NCBI GenBank assembly: GCA_021650895.1
Contig: CP091278.1
Coordinates: 1,145,659 to 1,209,658, forward strand
DNA length: 64,000 nt
Direction of reading: 5' to 3'
From: Candidatus Jettenia sp.
Lineage (GTDB): Bacteria; Planctomycetota; Brocadiia; Brocadiales; Brocadiaceae
Part shown: positions 25,202-38,980 of the stretch, in pieces
Numbering within the stretch: the stretch's first letter is position 1
Layout of the letters: each line of letters starts with the position of its first letter
Position numbers and translations under genes: made by a program
The notes under the pieces: generated by a model
What the model saw: the letters and a program-made list of their open reading frames with translations, nothing else
Database searches by the model: none
What the model was told of the DNA's origin: nothing

Positions 25202-27277
25202 ATGAAAGATAAAGAAAATGGCTCTTACAAAAAATCTAAACCCACTATCATAAAACAAACCGATAAACTGAAAAAACAGGCACAACAGACACGATACAGA
25301 AAAAATAGAGAAACTACTAAAAAGATGCCTGCATCCGATATTGAGAAATTAATCCGCAAATTACAGACACATCAAGTTAAACTGGAAATGCAAAATAATG
25401 AGCTTCACAAGGTCCAGCAAGAAATTGAAGAATCACGAATTAAATATGTTAATCTGTACGACTTTGCCCCTATCGGGTATGTAACTCTTGACCCAAGAGG
25501 AGTAATTGTAGAAGCAAACCTTACCCTTTGCAGTCTATTAGGTATAGAGAGAAAACATCTTATGAATAAGCCATTTTCTCTCTATATAGCAAATGAATTT
25601 AAAATCCTACTTCGCAATCACGTTCAAAAGGTTCTATCGAAGAATACCAAACAGAGATGTGAATTGATGTTATTAAAAAAGAACGGAACCCCATTCTATG
25701 TATCAATAGAAAGTATTGCTATGCACGATAGTAAGAGAGGTTTTTTGTGTCAATCTGCCATAAGTGATATAACCGATCGCAAACAGATAGAAGAAGAGCT
25801 TCGGCAAATAATGAGCTCTATCTCAGATTATCTTTGGAGTGCAGAGGTTAATGAGAAAGGTCAGTTTACTTACCACTATTACTCTCCTGTGGTTGAGAAA
25901 ATCACAGGCCGACCACCAGAATTCTATATGAAAGGACCTAAACACTGGCTAAATACGATCCATTCCGGGGATAGAGATCGATTGGGCAATGTTTTTAAGA
26001 AAATTACAACCGGACAATTGGATCACTCAGAGGAAGAATACCGGATTATTTTGCCGGATGGAGAGATTCGATGGGTGCGCGATAGTGTTCTTGCAAAGAA
26101 AACTGGAAATAAGAACATACGTCTGCATGGTGTGGTATCGGATATTACGGAACGCAAGCAGGTAGAAGCTGCTTTACAAAAGAGCGAAGCCAGTCTTGTC
26201 CGTGCACAACAAATAGCTCATTTAGGAAATTATGAATGGGATATCGTAAAAGATAGTGTGTATTGGTCTGCTGAGAGTTACCGCATCTTTGATTTAGACC
26301 CAAAGGAATTTATCGTAACATACAATACTTTCTTGGAACGCATTCATCCCGACGATAAGGAATTTGTAAGGAAATCTATTCATGAGGCCTTATATGAAAA
26401 AAAGCCTTACAGTATTAACTATCGTATCGTTTTGCCAGGCGGTACAGAACGCACTATCCATTCAGAGGGCAAAGTCATCTTTGACGACTCTGGTAAACCC
26501 ATTCAAATGAACGGAATTAATCAAGATATCACTGAAAAAGTACTCTTAGAAAAGACGACTGAACGATCCAAACATTTGGCGGCATTGGGAGAGTTGGCAG
26601 CCAGTATAGCGCATGAGATCAACAATCCCATTACCGGTCTTATTAACTGTACCCAAATACTTATCAATAAAAGTCTAGAAGGAAGTAAAGAAAAAGACCT
26701 TGCCAGGCGGATTATGAAAGAAGGTGATCGTATAGCAAAAATCGTCCATAACCTTCTTTCCTTTGCAAGACCTACCTGCAAAGAAGATAAGGAGATCGTC
26801 CGTGTAAACGAAATACTATCCGATACATTAGTACTGATAGATACACAATTAAGAAAAGATGGTATCAAAGTAAGGCTCGATATTCCCCAAAAACTACCAG
26901 AAATTGTAGCGAACAAGCTCCTCATTCAACAAGTGTTCTTAAATGCTATTTATAATGCAAGGTATGCCTTAAATCAAAAATACCCAGGCACACATAAGAA
27001 TAAAATTCTTGAGATCTTAGGCGAAGAGATAATGCTTGATAATCGGCCGTATGTGAAGACAATCTTTTATGATCATGGTACGGGCATCTCTGCTAAAATA
27101 CGGGATAAAATAATAGAACCATTTTTTACCACAAAGCCAAGAGGAACAGGAACTGGATTAGGTCTGAGTATCAGCTATAGTATTGTTAAAGACCATGGCG
27201 GTAAACTCATGGTCGACAGTATTGAGGGAAAATTTACGAAACTATCAATTATTTTACCAGCAAAATCAAGACTCTAA
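25202..27277 (+). CDS. Multi-PAS sensor histidine kinase (soluble)
   Basis: This 691-residue protein has a Lys-rich, partly coiled N-terminus (residues 1-80) and three PAS domains. They begin near residue 88 (FAPIGYVTLDPRGVIVEAN), near 203 (SDYLWSAEVNEKGQFTYHYY) and near 336 (AHLGNYEWDIVKDSVYW). A HisKA domain follows, with the phosphoacceptor His about residue 470 in ASIAHEINNPITGL. The HATPase domain has N-box NAIYNARYAL, G1 YDHGTGIS and G2 GTGTGLGLSIS. No membrane helix is seen, so it probably senses a cytoplasmic signal. No response regulator is adjacent. Confidence 0.9.
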   Translation: MKDKENGSYKKSKPTIIKQTDKLKKQAQQTRYRKNRETTKKMPASDIEKLIRKLQTHQVKLEMQNNELHKVQQEIEESRIKYVNLYDFAPIGYVTLDPRGVIVEANLTLCSLLGIERKHLMNKPFSLYIANEFKILLRNHVQKVLSKNTKQRCELMLLKKNGTPFYVSIESIAMHDSKRGFLCQSAISDITDRKQIEEELRQIMSSISDYLWSAEVNEKGQFTYHYYSPVVEKITGRPPEFYMKGPKHWLNTIHSGDRDRLGNVFKKITTGQLDHSEEEYRIILPDGEIRWVRDSVLAKKTGNKNIRLHGVVSDITERKQVEAALQKSEASLVRAQQIAHLGNYEWDIVKDSVYWSAESYRIFDLDPKEFIVTYNTFLERIHPDDKEFVRKSIHEALYEKKPYSINYRIVLPGGTERTIHSEGKVIFDDSGKPIQMNGINQDITEKVLLEKTTERSKHLAALGELAASIAHEINNPITGLINCTQILINKSLEGSKEKDLARRIMKEGDRIAKIVHNLLSFARPTCKEDKEIVRVNEILSDTLVLIDTQLRKDGIKVRLDIPQKLPEIVANKLLIQQVFLNAIYNARYALNQKYPGTHKNKILEILGEEIMLDNRPYVKTIFYDHGTGISAKIRDKIIEPFFTTKPRGTGTGLGLSISYSIVKDHGGKLMVDSIEGKFTKLSIILPAKSRL

Positions 27278-27426
27278 TGTTAAGTCAGCTAGGATAAGCA
27301 TCACCTACCCAAATTGAGCAATCGGGATGAGTCCTGTAACAGGTGTCTTTATTCTTGAAACATGATTGTGTAATTGATAGATTATATCTCACAGAAACGT
27401 TCCTAAGAGCATAAAAGAAACATAAA

Positions 27427-27547
27427 AAATAGAATCAATAATAGAGAGATATGATTGCAATCAAAAGGAAATAGCCGATATCTTAGGTTACATTACACAA
27501 TTATAAATTGGTTGATAAACAAGTTTAGTCCAGAACAGCAAATTTAA
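27427..27547 (+). pseudogene. Frameshifted C-terminal remnant of a REP-associated/IS200-like transposase
   Basis: Reading one frame gives IERYDCNQKEIADILG, then shifting frame at about 27488 gives LHYTIINWLINKFS before a stop at 27545-27547. Joined, this matches the (Q)KEIAD-x-LG-LHYTTxS helix-turn-helix end of transposases of the Y1/REP-associated group, from memory of the family. The rest of the gene is absent. It lies in the 306-bp gap before the GlcG-like gene. Palindromic repeats elsewhere in the window are the sort of element such proteins mobilise. Confidence 0.5.
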
Positions 27548-27583
27548 AGATCCGCTCCCCGTCAAAAATATAAAGGAAACAAT

Positions 27584-27979
27584 ATGATTACACTCAATGA
27601 TGCAAAAAGAGTTATTGCTGCTGCAGAGAAGAAAGCTCAAGAAATTGGTCAGCCTATGAATATAGCTGTCGCTGATGCTGGAGGAAATCTAGTAGCCCAT
27701 GTACGAATGGATGAAGCCTGGATAGGAAGTATTGATATTTCAATAAAGAAGGCATATACCTCACGTGCCTTCGATATTGCTACGAAAGATCTAGCCCCTC
27801 ATTGCCAATCCGGAGGTCAGTTCTTTGGCATACATGCATCAAACGATGGGCGAATCATGATATTTGCAGGTGGAATCCCTCTTAAACGCAATGGTAAGAT
27901 AGTTGGAGCTATAGGTGTAAGCGGTGGTTCTGGAGAACAGGATCATGCTGTAGCAGAGGCAGGAGCAGCGGCTTTTTAA
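27584..27979 (+). CDS. GlcG/HbpS family (DUF336) protein
   Basis: This 131-residue protein has the family pattern: MITLNDAKRVIAAAEKKAQE, then MNIAVADAGGNLVAHVRMD, SIDISIKKAYTS, IFAGGIPLKRNGKIVGAIGVSGGSGEQD and a final A-E-A-G-A-A-A. Members bind heme (HbpS) or are encoded with glycolate and diol genes, and their general role is unsettled. An AAGGA site precedes the ATG. It lacks a signal peptide. No metabolic neighbours point to a substrate. Confidence 0.88.
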   Translation: MITLNDAKRVIAAAEKKAQEIGQPMNIAVADAGGNLVAHVRMDEAWIGSIDISIKKAYTSRAFDIATKDLAPHCQSGGQFFGIHASNDGRIMIFAGGIPLKRNGKIVGAIGVSGGSGEQDHAVAEAGAAAF

Positions 27980-28139
27980 CATAAGTTATTCGTAGGAAAC
28001 GGCTGGTAACTTAATAAGAATAGCACCATTGTTTATAAACAACCAAATAAGTGTCAGAAACGCATTCGTAACCATAGCACGTCACAAGCGACATCTCGAT
28101 TCTATCGTTTAATGTTCTCAAAACAAGCATAATACCCTG

Positions 28140-28589
28140 ATGAACAATATCTCAATAAGAGTACAGATTTCAGCTGGTGGAGTTGCTTTTCGTAAACTCA
28201 GTAATAAAACCAAAATAGCTATTATCTCAGTAGGAGATGAGCGTCGATGGCAATTGCCAAAGGGAACTGTAGAAAGGGGTGAATCAACAGAATCTGCAGC
28301 GATACGGGAAGTGCGTGAGGAAGCAGGTATTAAAACCGAAGTAATTAAGCTCATTGATAAAATAGAATATTGGTACTACTCAAAAGATCATGATAAGCAA
28401 GTACGATATCATAAATTTGTTTATTTCTTTTTACTTCGCTATAAGTCTGGTAATATCAAAAATCATGATACAGAAGCACATGAAGTGAGATGGGTTGAAA
28501 TTAATAAGGCCATTGAAATGCTTGCATTTGAGAATGAAAAAAAGATTGTCAGATACGCCAAAGAAATGATGGGTGAAAAGAATACATAA
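28140..28589 (+). CDS. Nudix hydrolase
   Basis: This 149-residue protein contains a complete Nudix box (G-x5-E-x7-REVREEAG): GTVERGESTESAAIREVREE. It is preceded by ISAGGVAFRK and RRWQLPKG, the common form of the diadenosine polyphosphate and MutT/ADP-ribose type Nudix group. The enzyme cleaves a nucleoside diphosphate linked to another moiety; which one is not clear. A conserved Trp-Val segment (EVRWVEINKA) is typical of the C-terminal strand. It is alone on the plus strand. Confidence 0.88.
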   Translation: MNNISIRVQISAGGVAFRKLSNKTKIAIISVGDERRWQLPKGTVERGESTESAAIREVREEAGIKTEVIKLIDKIEYWYYSKDHDKQVRYHKFVYFFLLRYKSGNIKNHDTEAHEVRWVEINKAIEMLAFENEKKIVRYAKEMMGEKNT

Positions 28590-28593
28590 TACA

Positions 28594-28769
28594 TTGATAA
28601 CGGAGAACCTACCCCAAAAACTCGCCATCGCATTGAATCAATTGATGTTCTTCGCTGTATTATCATGGTTTTCATAGCACTTGACCATATCTGCGATTAT
28701 TTCTACGACATCCTTTTGATCCTACAGTGATAACTCAGATAAGTGCAATATTATTTTTCATTCATTAGA
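28594..28769 (+). pseudogene. Frameshifted remnant of a DUF1624-type membrane protein
   Basis: One frame reads TRHRIESIDVLRCIIMVFIA then LDHICDYFYD before TGA at 28729. The frame shifted by one base continues as PFDPTVITQISAILFFIH to a stop at 28767-28769. Together they match the N-terminus of DUF1624/heparan-alpha-glucosaminide N-acetyltransferase-like membrane proteins (R-x-x-S-I-D-V-L-R-G...ALDHxRD-F...FDPT). The rest of the gene is gone; the remnant runs into the 3' end of gatB. Confidence 0.6.
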
Positions 28770-30201
28770 TACCTACCTTTTCCTTTAAAAGCTCATTCAC
28801 CATCTTGGGGTTTGCTTTACCTTTTGTTTCTTTCATTACTTGCCCTACCAAAAACGTAAGGGCATTCTTTTTCCCGTTTTTGTAGTCTTCTATTGCTTCC
28901 GGATTACTTGCTATAATTTTAGTGATCACCGCTTCGATCAAACTTCCATCGCTGATCTGTGCTAGTTTTTTCTCTTCAATGATTGATTGAGGGGCTTTTC
29001 CAGTTTGGATCATCTCAGAAAAAACTTCTTTTGCAATTGTGCTACTGATTATACCCTTTTCGATAACCTCAACTAATTCCGCCAACTGCTTTGGTTTAAT
29101 TGGCAGATTGTTTATATCCAATTTTTTGTCCTTTACTTCTCTCAATAAATCATTAATAATCCAATTAGAAAAGGCTTTCGGACGATCTAAGATTTTTACA
29201 CATGCTTCAAAGAAGTCCGCAAGTACCTTCTCTTCTATAAGGATACCGGCATCGTAATCCGAGAGTTTAAATACCTCGATAAATCTCTGTTTTCTGTCTA
29301 AGGGGAGTTCTGGAATTGTATTTTTTATTGCATGAAGCCATTTCTCATCAATCAAGACAGGTAATAGGTCTGGTTCAGGAAAATACCGATAATCCTGGGC
29401 CTCTTCTTTTGAACGCATATGTTCACTTCTTTCAGCTACTTCATCCCACAATCTCGTTTCCCTGGCGATTGTTGCTCCTTTATCTAACAGCTTACCCTGT
29501 CTTACTGTCTCATACTCAATAGCTTTTATAACGGATTTCATTGAATTAAGGTTTTTTATCTCTACTCTGTTACCAAGCTTATCAGAACCTTTTTCTCTAA
29601 GGGAGATACTTGCTTCAAATCTCAATGATCCTTCCTGCATCTTGCAATCGGAGACTTCTGTATACAAGAGGATTTTTCTTAAGGTTTGCATATAGTTTTC
29701 TACTTCTTCTATATTTCGCATATCGGGATGTGATACGATCTCAAGCAAGGGAACACCAGCTCTATTGAAATCAACAAGACTGTAGTCAGCACCAATTTCC
29801 TCAGGATGAATAAGCTTGCCAGCCTCTTCTTCTAAGTGGACATTATGAATTCGAATCTTTTTAACATTACCGTTTACCTCAATATTCATATATCCGTTTA
29901 CGCCCAAATTATAGTAATTTTGGGATATTTGATAATTTTTTGGTAAATCCGGATAATAGTAGCTTTTTCTATCGAAATTTGTGAACCTGTTAATATCGCA
30001 ACTTAATGCAACAGCCAGTTTAAGTGCATATCCAAAGGCTTTCCTATTCATCACTGGTAAAATACCTGGCATACCGAGACACACAGGACACACCTGAGTA
30101 TTCGGCTCAACACCAAATTGTGTGCTGCATCCACAAAACAGTTTCGTTATTGTGGATAATTCTGCATGGGTTTCCAAGCCTATAACAACTTCATATTCCA
30201 T
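28765..30201 (-). CDS. gatB: Asp-tRNA(Asn)/Glu-tRNA(Gln) amidotransferase subunit B
   Basis: This 478-residue protein is full length for GatB. VIGLETHAELSTITKLFCGC and CPVCLGMPGILPVMN hold the zinc-coordinating Cys set. FDRKSYYYPDLPKNYQISQ, LVDFNRAGVPLLEIVS and DYRYFPEPDLLPV are the kinase-like GatB core. The C-terminus carries the YqeY-like tail (LVGQVMKETKGKANPKMVN). With GatC and GatA it amidates misacylated Glu-tRNA(Gln) or Asp-tRNA(Asn). It follows gatA by 18 nt. Confidence 0.96.
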   Translation of the reverse strand: MEYEVVIGLETHAELSTITKLFCGCSTQFGVEPNTQVCPVCLGMPGILPVMNRKAFGYALKLAVALSCDINRFTNFDRKSYYYPDLPKNYQISQNYYNLGVNGYMNIEVNGNVKKIRIHNVHLEEEAGKLIHPEEIGADYSLVDFNRAGVPLLEIVSHPDMRNIEEVENYMQTLRKILLYTEVSDCKMQEGSLRFEASISLREKGSDKLGNRVEIKNLNSMKSVIKAIEYETVRQGKLLDKGATIARETRLWDEVAERSEHMRSKEEAQDYRYFPEPDLLPVLIDEKWLHAIKNTIPELPLDRKQRFIEVFKLSDYDAGILIEEKVLADFFEACVKILDRPKAFSNWIINDLLREVKDKKLDINNLPIKPKQLAELVEVIEKGIISSTIAKEVFSEMIQTGKAPQSIIEEKKLAQISDGSLIEAVITKIIASNPEAIEDYKNGKKNALTFLVGQVMKETKGKANPKMVNELLKEKVGI

Positions 30202-30219
30202 AATGAATAACCTTATCTT

Positions 30220-31722
30220 TTATCTTTGTCTTGATAGAACTCTCAATGCAGGTTTCTTCAAATGAAAATTCGTTTCCTGCTCAAAGGCATACGCAATCTG
30301 TAGTAATCTTTTTTCTTCAAAATGCCTCCCGAGAATCTGCATTCCAATGGGTAAACCATCACTTGAAACTCCACAAGGAATGGAAATTCCTGGAATACCT
30401 GCAAGGTTTGCCGGGATAGTATAAATATCTGAGAGATACATTTGTAAGGGATTATTAGCACGCTCGCCGACTTTAAAGCCAGGCACAGGAGAGGTAGGGC
30501 AAATTATACAATCAATATTTTCAAAGGCATTATCAAAATCGTTTTTTATCAAAGTTCTTACTTTCGATGCTTTCAAATAATATGCATCATAATATCCGGA
30601 ACTTAATGCGTAATTTCCTAACATAATGCGGCGCTTGACTTCACTACCAAATCCTTCAGATCGTGTACGGCTATACATGTCTATTATTCCACGTGCATTG
30701 TTTGTTCTATGGCCGTATCTGACTCCATCATACCTAGCTAAATTAGAACTTGCCTCTGCATTTGCAACGATATAATATACTGCAACAGCATACTCCGTAT
30801 GTGGCAGCGATAGGTAAACAATATTTGCGCCGAGCTTCTCATATATCTTCAAAGCATCTTTTATTGCCTTATTAACGTCTGAATGTAATCCTTCGGTAAA
30901 GTATTCCTTAGGAATACCTATCCGTAAGCCATTAACACCAGAATTAATATTATCTAAATAATCAGGAACAGGAACTTGAAGAGAAGTTGAATCACGGGGG
31001 TCGTAACCTGCAATTACCTGCAGCAGAACCGCAGCATCTTTAACAGTCTTTGTCAATGTGCCGATCTGATCCAAAGAAGACCCAAAGGCAACTAAACCGT
31101 ACCGTGATACCCTGCCATAGGTTGGCTTTACACCCACAATACCACATAAGGCAGCGGGCTGCCTGACAGAACCGCCTGTATCAGATCCTAAGGCCATGAA
31201 TGCCATGTCTGCTGCTACGGCAGCTGCAGATCCGCCACTAGACCCACCAGGAACATATTCTCCATTCCATGGATTACGTGTTATCTTATAGCTAGAATTT
31301 TCTGTGGATGATCCCATTGCAAATTCGTCTAAATTCGTCTTACCAATAATTATGGCATCTTCCTCTTTTAGACGTTTCGTGACAAAGGCATCATAGGGAG
31401 GTATGAAATCTTTAAGAATTTTTGAGGCACAGGTAGTGGAGACGTTTTTTGTACAAATATTATCTTTAATTGCGATGGGAATACCCGCAAGCAAGCCTAC
31501 CTGTTGATTATTTTCTATCTTCTTATCTATTTCTATTGCTTTTTTTAAAGCTTCTTCTTCAGTGGTAGTTATATATGCTTGAATGTCAGGCTCAAGGTTT
31601 TTTATCCGTTCAAATAGATGTCTAACAATATCTGCAGAATGCAATTCCCTGGATACTATTTTTTCCTTTATTTGTAACGAGTTGGATTCTAAAAGTTTCA
31701 AAGATGCTTCTCTTATTTTCAA
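30220..31722 (-). CDS. gatA: Asp-tRNA(Asn)/Glu-tRNA(Gln) amidotransferase subunit A
   Basis: This 500-residue amidase-signature protein releases ammonia from glutamine for transamidation. [10 protein letters not shown] holds the catalytic Lys. [16 protein letters not shown] and [16 protein letters not shown] hold the cis-Ser and nucleophile Ser. [20 protein letters not shown] follows as expected. Length is slightly above the usual 485. It lies 6 nt after gatC and 18 nt before gatB. Confidence 0.96.
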   Translation of the reverse strand: MKIREASLKLLESNSLQIKEKIVSRELHSADIVRHLFERIKNLEPDIQAYITTTEEEALKKAIEIDKKIENNQQVGLLAGIPIAIKDNICTKNVSTTCASKILKDFIPPYDAFVTKRLKEEDAIIIGKTNLDEFAMGSSTENSSYKITRNPWNGEYVPGGSSGGSAAAVAADMAFMALGSDTGGSVRQPAALCGIVGVKPTYGRVSRYGLVAFGSSLDQIGTLTKTVKDAAVLLQVIAGYDPRDSTSLQVPVPDYLDNINSGVNGLRIGIPKEYFTEGLHSDVNKAIKDALKIYEKLGANIVYLSLPHTEYAVAVYYIVANAEASSNLARYDGVRYGHRTNNARGIIDMYSRTRSEGFGSEVKRRIMLGNYALSSGYYDAYYLKASKVRTLIKNDFDNAFENIDCIICPTSPVPGFKVGERANNPLQMYLSDIYTIPANLAGIPGISIPCGVSSDGLPIGMQILGRHFEEKRLLQIAYAFEQETNFHLKKPALRVLSRQR

Positions 31723-31728
31723 ATATCT

Positions 31729-32016
31729 TTACTCAATTACCTTTGGCACTTTAAAAAAAGCATCAATTTTAGCAGGGGCATTGATGAAGGTATCTTCTCT
31801 TGAAATTGATGATTCGGGTTTGTCATCTCTAAACACGTTGGATACATTCATAGTATGTGCCAATGGTTTAATATTTTCCGTATCTAAAGTGTTTAGTTTT
31901 TCAATATAAGATAAAATACTACTCAATTGATGAATGAAAACTTCTTTTTCAGCTTCTGTAAGCTCTATTCGAGAAAGGTTCGCAATATATTCAATTTCTT
32001 TTTTATCCATTACCAT
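31729..32016 (-). CDS. gatC: Asp-tRNA(Asn)/Glu-tRNA(Gln) amidotransferase subunit C
   Basis: From the ATG at 32016 the protein is about 95 residues, matching GatC. IEYIANLSRIELTEAEKE and LSSILSYIEKLNTLDTENI are the family pattern, and FFKVPKVIE is the conserved end. GatC stabilises the GatA-GatB contact. No clear ribosome site is seen at 32016 or at the alternative ATG at 32010; a longer frame to 32079 runs back into the rpmB 3' end. Confidence 0.9.
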   Translation of the reverse strand: MVMDKKEIEYIANLSRIELTEAEKEVFIHQLSSILSYIEKLNTLDTENIKPLAHTMNVSNVFRDDKPESSISREDTFINAPAKIDAFFKVPKVIE

Positions 32017-32047
32017 ACATAGATAATAATTATTATTTATCTTCTTT

Positions 32048-32278
32048 TTACAGAGCCTTCGTAACCTTTCCAGCACCAATACATCGGGTACACACCTTAA
32101 CCTTCTTTACAGAACCTTCAATATTCGCCTTTATTCTCTGTAAATTTGCTTTAAATTTTCGCCTTGTCTTACCAGTGATTTTTTTTCCTACACCACCCTT
32201 CCACTTAGCCAAACCCCTCCGTTCTATCTGATTCCCTACTTCGGTTCTTTTACCACATATTTCGCATACCCGAGCCAT
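32048..32278 (-). CDS. rpmB: 50S ribosomal protein L28
   Basis: This 76-residue protein starts MARVCEICGKRTEVGNQI and carries the second cysteine pair in VKVCTRCIGAGKV, so it is the zinc-binding form of L28. RRKFKANLQRIKANIEG is the rRNA-binding core. It lies between fur and gatC on the minus strand. Confidence 0.95.
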   Translation of the reverse strand: MARVCEICGKRTEVGNQIERRGLAKWKGGVGKKITGKTRRKFKANLQRIKANIEGSVKKVKVCTRCIGAGKVTKAL

Positions 32279-32308
32279 AATACCCTATACTCCTATCTTT
32301 ATAATATT

Positions 32309-32767
32309 TTATCTTTCAGCAGCATTCTCTATTTTGTTACAGTCTTCACATAAGCCTTGTATCTGTAAGCGATGAGACTCTGGTTTAAACTTTTTGCTTT
32401 TACAAACTTCATCCTGTAGTTTTTCTATCCTGTGTTCTATAAATTCAATAATTTTTCCACATTTATTACATACTAAATGATCATGATGTTCATGCCCATA
32501 TACATGTTCATAATGCGCATGCCTTTCACCAAAAATTACTTCTCTCAACAATCCGCTTTTCACAAGGAGGGAAAGAGTACGATAAATGGTAGCCTTTGAT
32601 ATTTTTAGATTATTATTCCTAAGATCAACCAATAATTCATCTGCTTCAAAATGCTTATGATTTGCAAATATACGATCAAGTATTGCCTGTCTTTCCGGAG
32701 TAAATTTTAATTTTTTCGATAAGAGATATTCTTTAAATTTATCTTCTTCAGATAACATAGAGAACAA
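32309..32767 (-). CDS. Fur family metal-dependent transcriptional repressor
   Basis: This 152-residue protein has a winged helix N-terminal domain (FTPERQAILDRIFANHKHF, SKATIYRTLSLLVKSGLL). A metal-binding C-terminal domain follows, with HAHYEHVYGHEHHDHLVC, CNKCG and CEDC, giving the structural Zn(Cys4) site and a His-rich regulatory site. It could be Fur, Zur or PerR; the two CxxC pairs fit Fur-type iron regulators but do not decide it. A later start at 32758 (MLSEED) is possible. It heads the minus-strand rpmB-gatCAB run. Confidence 0.88.
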   Translation of the reverse strand: MFSMLSEEDKFKEYLLSKKLKFTPERQAILDRIFANHKHFEADELLVDLRNNNLKISKATIYRTLSLLVKSGLLREVIFGERHAHYEHVYGHEHHDHLVCNKCGKIIEFIEHRIEKLQDEVCKSKKFKPESHRLQIQGLCEDCNKIENAAER

Positions 32768-32807
32768 AAATATTGATTATAATGTAATAGCTAAGACTTA
32801 TAATGTG

Positions 32808-32856
32808 TAAAAAAGCAAAGCCCATCCTGGTGAAGAGGTGATATGGATGGGCTTTG
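32808..32856 (-). terminator. Rho-independent terminator of the rRNA operon
   Basis: On the minus strand a perfect 12-bp stem (32845-32856 with 32816-32827, CAAAGCCCATCC/GGATGGGCTTTG) with a 17-nt loop is followed by a T run at 32814-32808. It lies just after the 5S gene. Confidence 0.88.
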
Positions 32857-32865
32857 AGTGAGTAA

Positions 32866-32976
32866 ATTCCGGCAGTGACCTACTCTCCCGGCTTTCGCCA
32901 GTACCATTGGCGTAAGAGGCTTAACTACCGTGTTCGGAATGGGAACGGGTGTTTCACTCTTACTATGCCCACCGGA
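32866..32976 (-). rRNA. rrf: 5S ribosomal RNA
   Basis: The minus strand reads CCGGTGGGCATAGTAAGAGT, then CACCCGTTCCCATTCCGAAC with the conserved loop CCGAAC, then AGTAGGTCACTGCCGG at the 3' end. Ends are estimated from pairing of the two termini. It lies between the 23S gene and the terminator. Confidence 0.92.
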
Positions 32977-33052
32977 AAATAAAGAACTTTTGGTGAACAA
33001 ATGAATATCTTAACGGTAACAACAGATACTTTTGGATAAGGCAATCAAAAAG

Positions 33053-36050
<2,998 letters not shown>

Positions 36051-36172
36051 TTTTGTAATCATCTTATCCAAAGAGGATCTAATTGCTACCCGTTAAGTAT
36101 TCACTTTTCAAAGAACAAAATTAGTATTTTACGTATTCTTTAATTACCTTAAATCCTTATGCCGATTTAAAG

Positions 36173-36248
36173 TGGTGGAGATGAGCGGGATCGAACCGCC
36201 AACCTCTGCCTTGCAAGGGCAGCGCTCTCCCAATTGAGCTACATCCCC
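36173..36248 (-). tRNA. tRNA-Ala (anticodon TGC)
   Basis: On the minus strand a 76-nt cloverleaf runs from GGGGATGTAGCTC to an encoded CCA. The acceptor stem pairs GGGGATG with CATCTCC (including one G-U). The anticodon loop is CTTGCAA (TGC). The T arm contains GGTTCGATCC. It lies in the 16S-23S spacer. Confidence 0.95.
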
Positions 36249-36281
36249 CGCTTCCAAAACTTCATACACCATAATCGGAAG

Positions 36282-36359
36282 TGGTGGGCCTAAGTGGATT
36301 CGAACCACTGACCTTTCCCTTATCAGGGGAATGCTCTAAACCAACTGAGCTATAGGCCC
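36282..36359 (-). tRNA. tRNA-Ile (anticodon GAT)
   Basis: On the minus strand, GGGCCTATAGCTC starts a 78-nt cloverleaf whose acceptor stem GGGCCTA pairs with TAGGCCC, followed by ACCA. The anticodon loop contains GAT, and the T arm is GGTTCGAATCC. It is the standard Ile-Ala pair of the 16S-23S spacer. Confidence 0.95.
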
Positions 36360-36501
36360 AAAATGGTATCAATATCTTTGGGCCTGCACCTTCCCTTGCC
36401 TCTATCACTGCTTGCCTTAGCTCTGATAATGAAAACGTATTTTTTATATATGAACATAAGAAGCCTTCCACGTGCGAGCTGAATTGAATCAGTTCTTTTT
36501 A

Positions 36502-38097
<1,596 letters not shown>

Positions 38098-38243
38098 TCT
38101 ATTACCTATTAGAATATAAAGCGCTAAGCTCTCGCCTAGCTCTCTTAGCTTACTTCTCGACTCGATCCAACTCACTTCTCGCACGCTTATGACTTCTTAT
38201 GTTACCAAAGAACTAGATTTTTAACTTAAATTGCAGACCTTTA

Positions 38244-38271
38244 ATTTTATATTAAATTCGCAATAAATCAA
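38244..38271 (-). promoter_or_regulatory. Candidate promoter for the rRNA operon
   Basis: On the minus strand TTGATT (38271-38266), a 16-nt spacer and TAAAAT (38249-38244) resemble a sigma70 promoter, about 150 nt before 16S. The surrounding DNA is very AT-rich, so chance matches are expected. Confidence 0.3.
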
Positions 38272-38980
38272 GAAAAAAAATATTCTTTATAAAATTTATT
38301 ACGATTTATAACTTTTATTGTTCTACAATTATATCGCAAATTATATCACAAAAATTCAAAAGTCCAACCATAAACTAAAAAAACTTTAAGAATTTTTTAT
38401 AATACTTTAAATTTACAAAAAAACAAGAAAAAAATCCTTTTTTCCTTAAATTCGAGATTTAATTATACTTTAAAAATTGCTAAATGCAAGTATGAAAATA
38501 TAAAAAAATTTATTCTTTTTAAACTTAATTAACATAGTAGCTTATGTAGAATAACTTTTGCGAAAATAAAACAAATAGGATTCCAAACTACTCAAATTCT
38601 TTCCATCTACCTCTTCTCATTTTATCCGTTAATATACTATTTTTATACTATGTTAAGTAATACAGGAATCGGAATGAGCAAATATCTTAAACTAATTTAC
38701 GCCTATTTAGAAAACATCGTTACTCAATATATTTTGAGTAACTATTATCTTCCCTTACTACTTTACTGTATTTAATCTTCCATTAAAAATTTTTATACGC
38801 TTTAAAAATCTCAAGTGATTAATGATTGAAAGATAATATGTTGTTTTGCTATTATATCCACTTCATAAGCTATAATAATAACTGACTATATTGGATATTC
38901 TATACAACATAACTTTATTATTGTATGATATATCGAGAGGTAATTGTTGGATTTTACAAAGGAGCAAAACCAGCATTTTT
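38272..38980. other. AT-rich gene-free region upstream of the rRNA operon
   Basis: This stretch between the rRNA operon and plsC is extremely AT-rich and shows no open frame, tRNA or repeat that I can support. It probably holds the upstream promoter elements for rRNA and for plsC. A TATAAT at about 38871-38876 is a weak candidate -10 for plsC. Confidence 0.5.
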
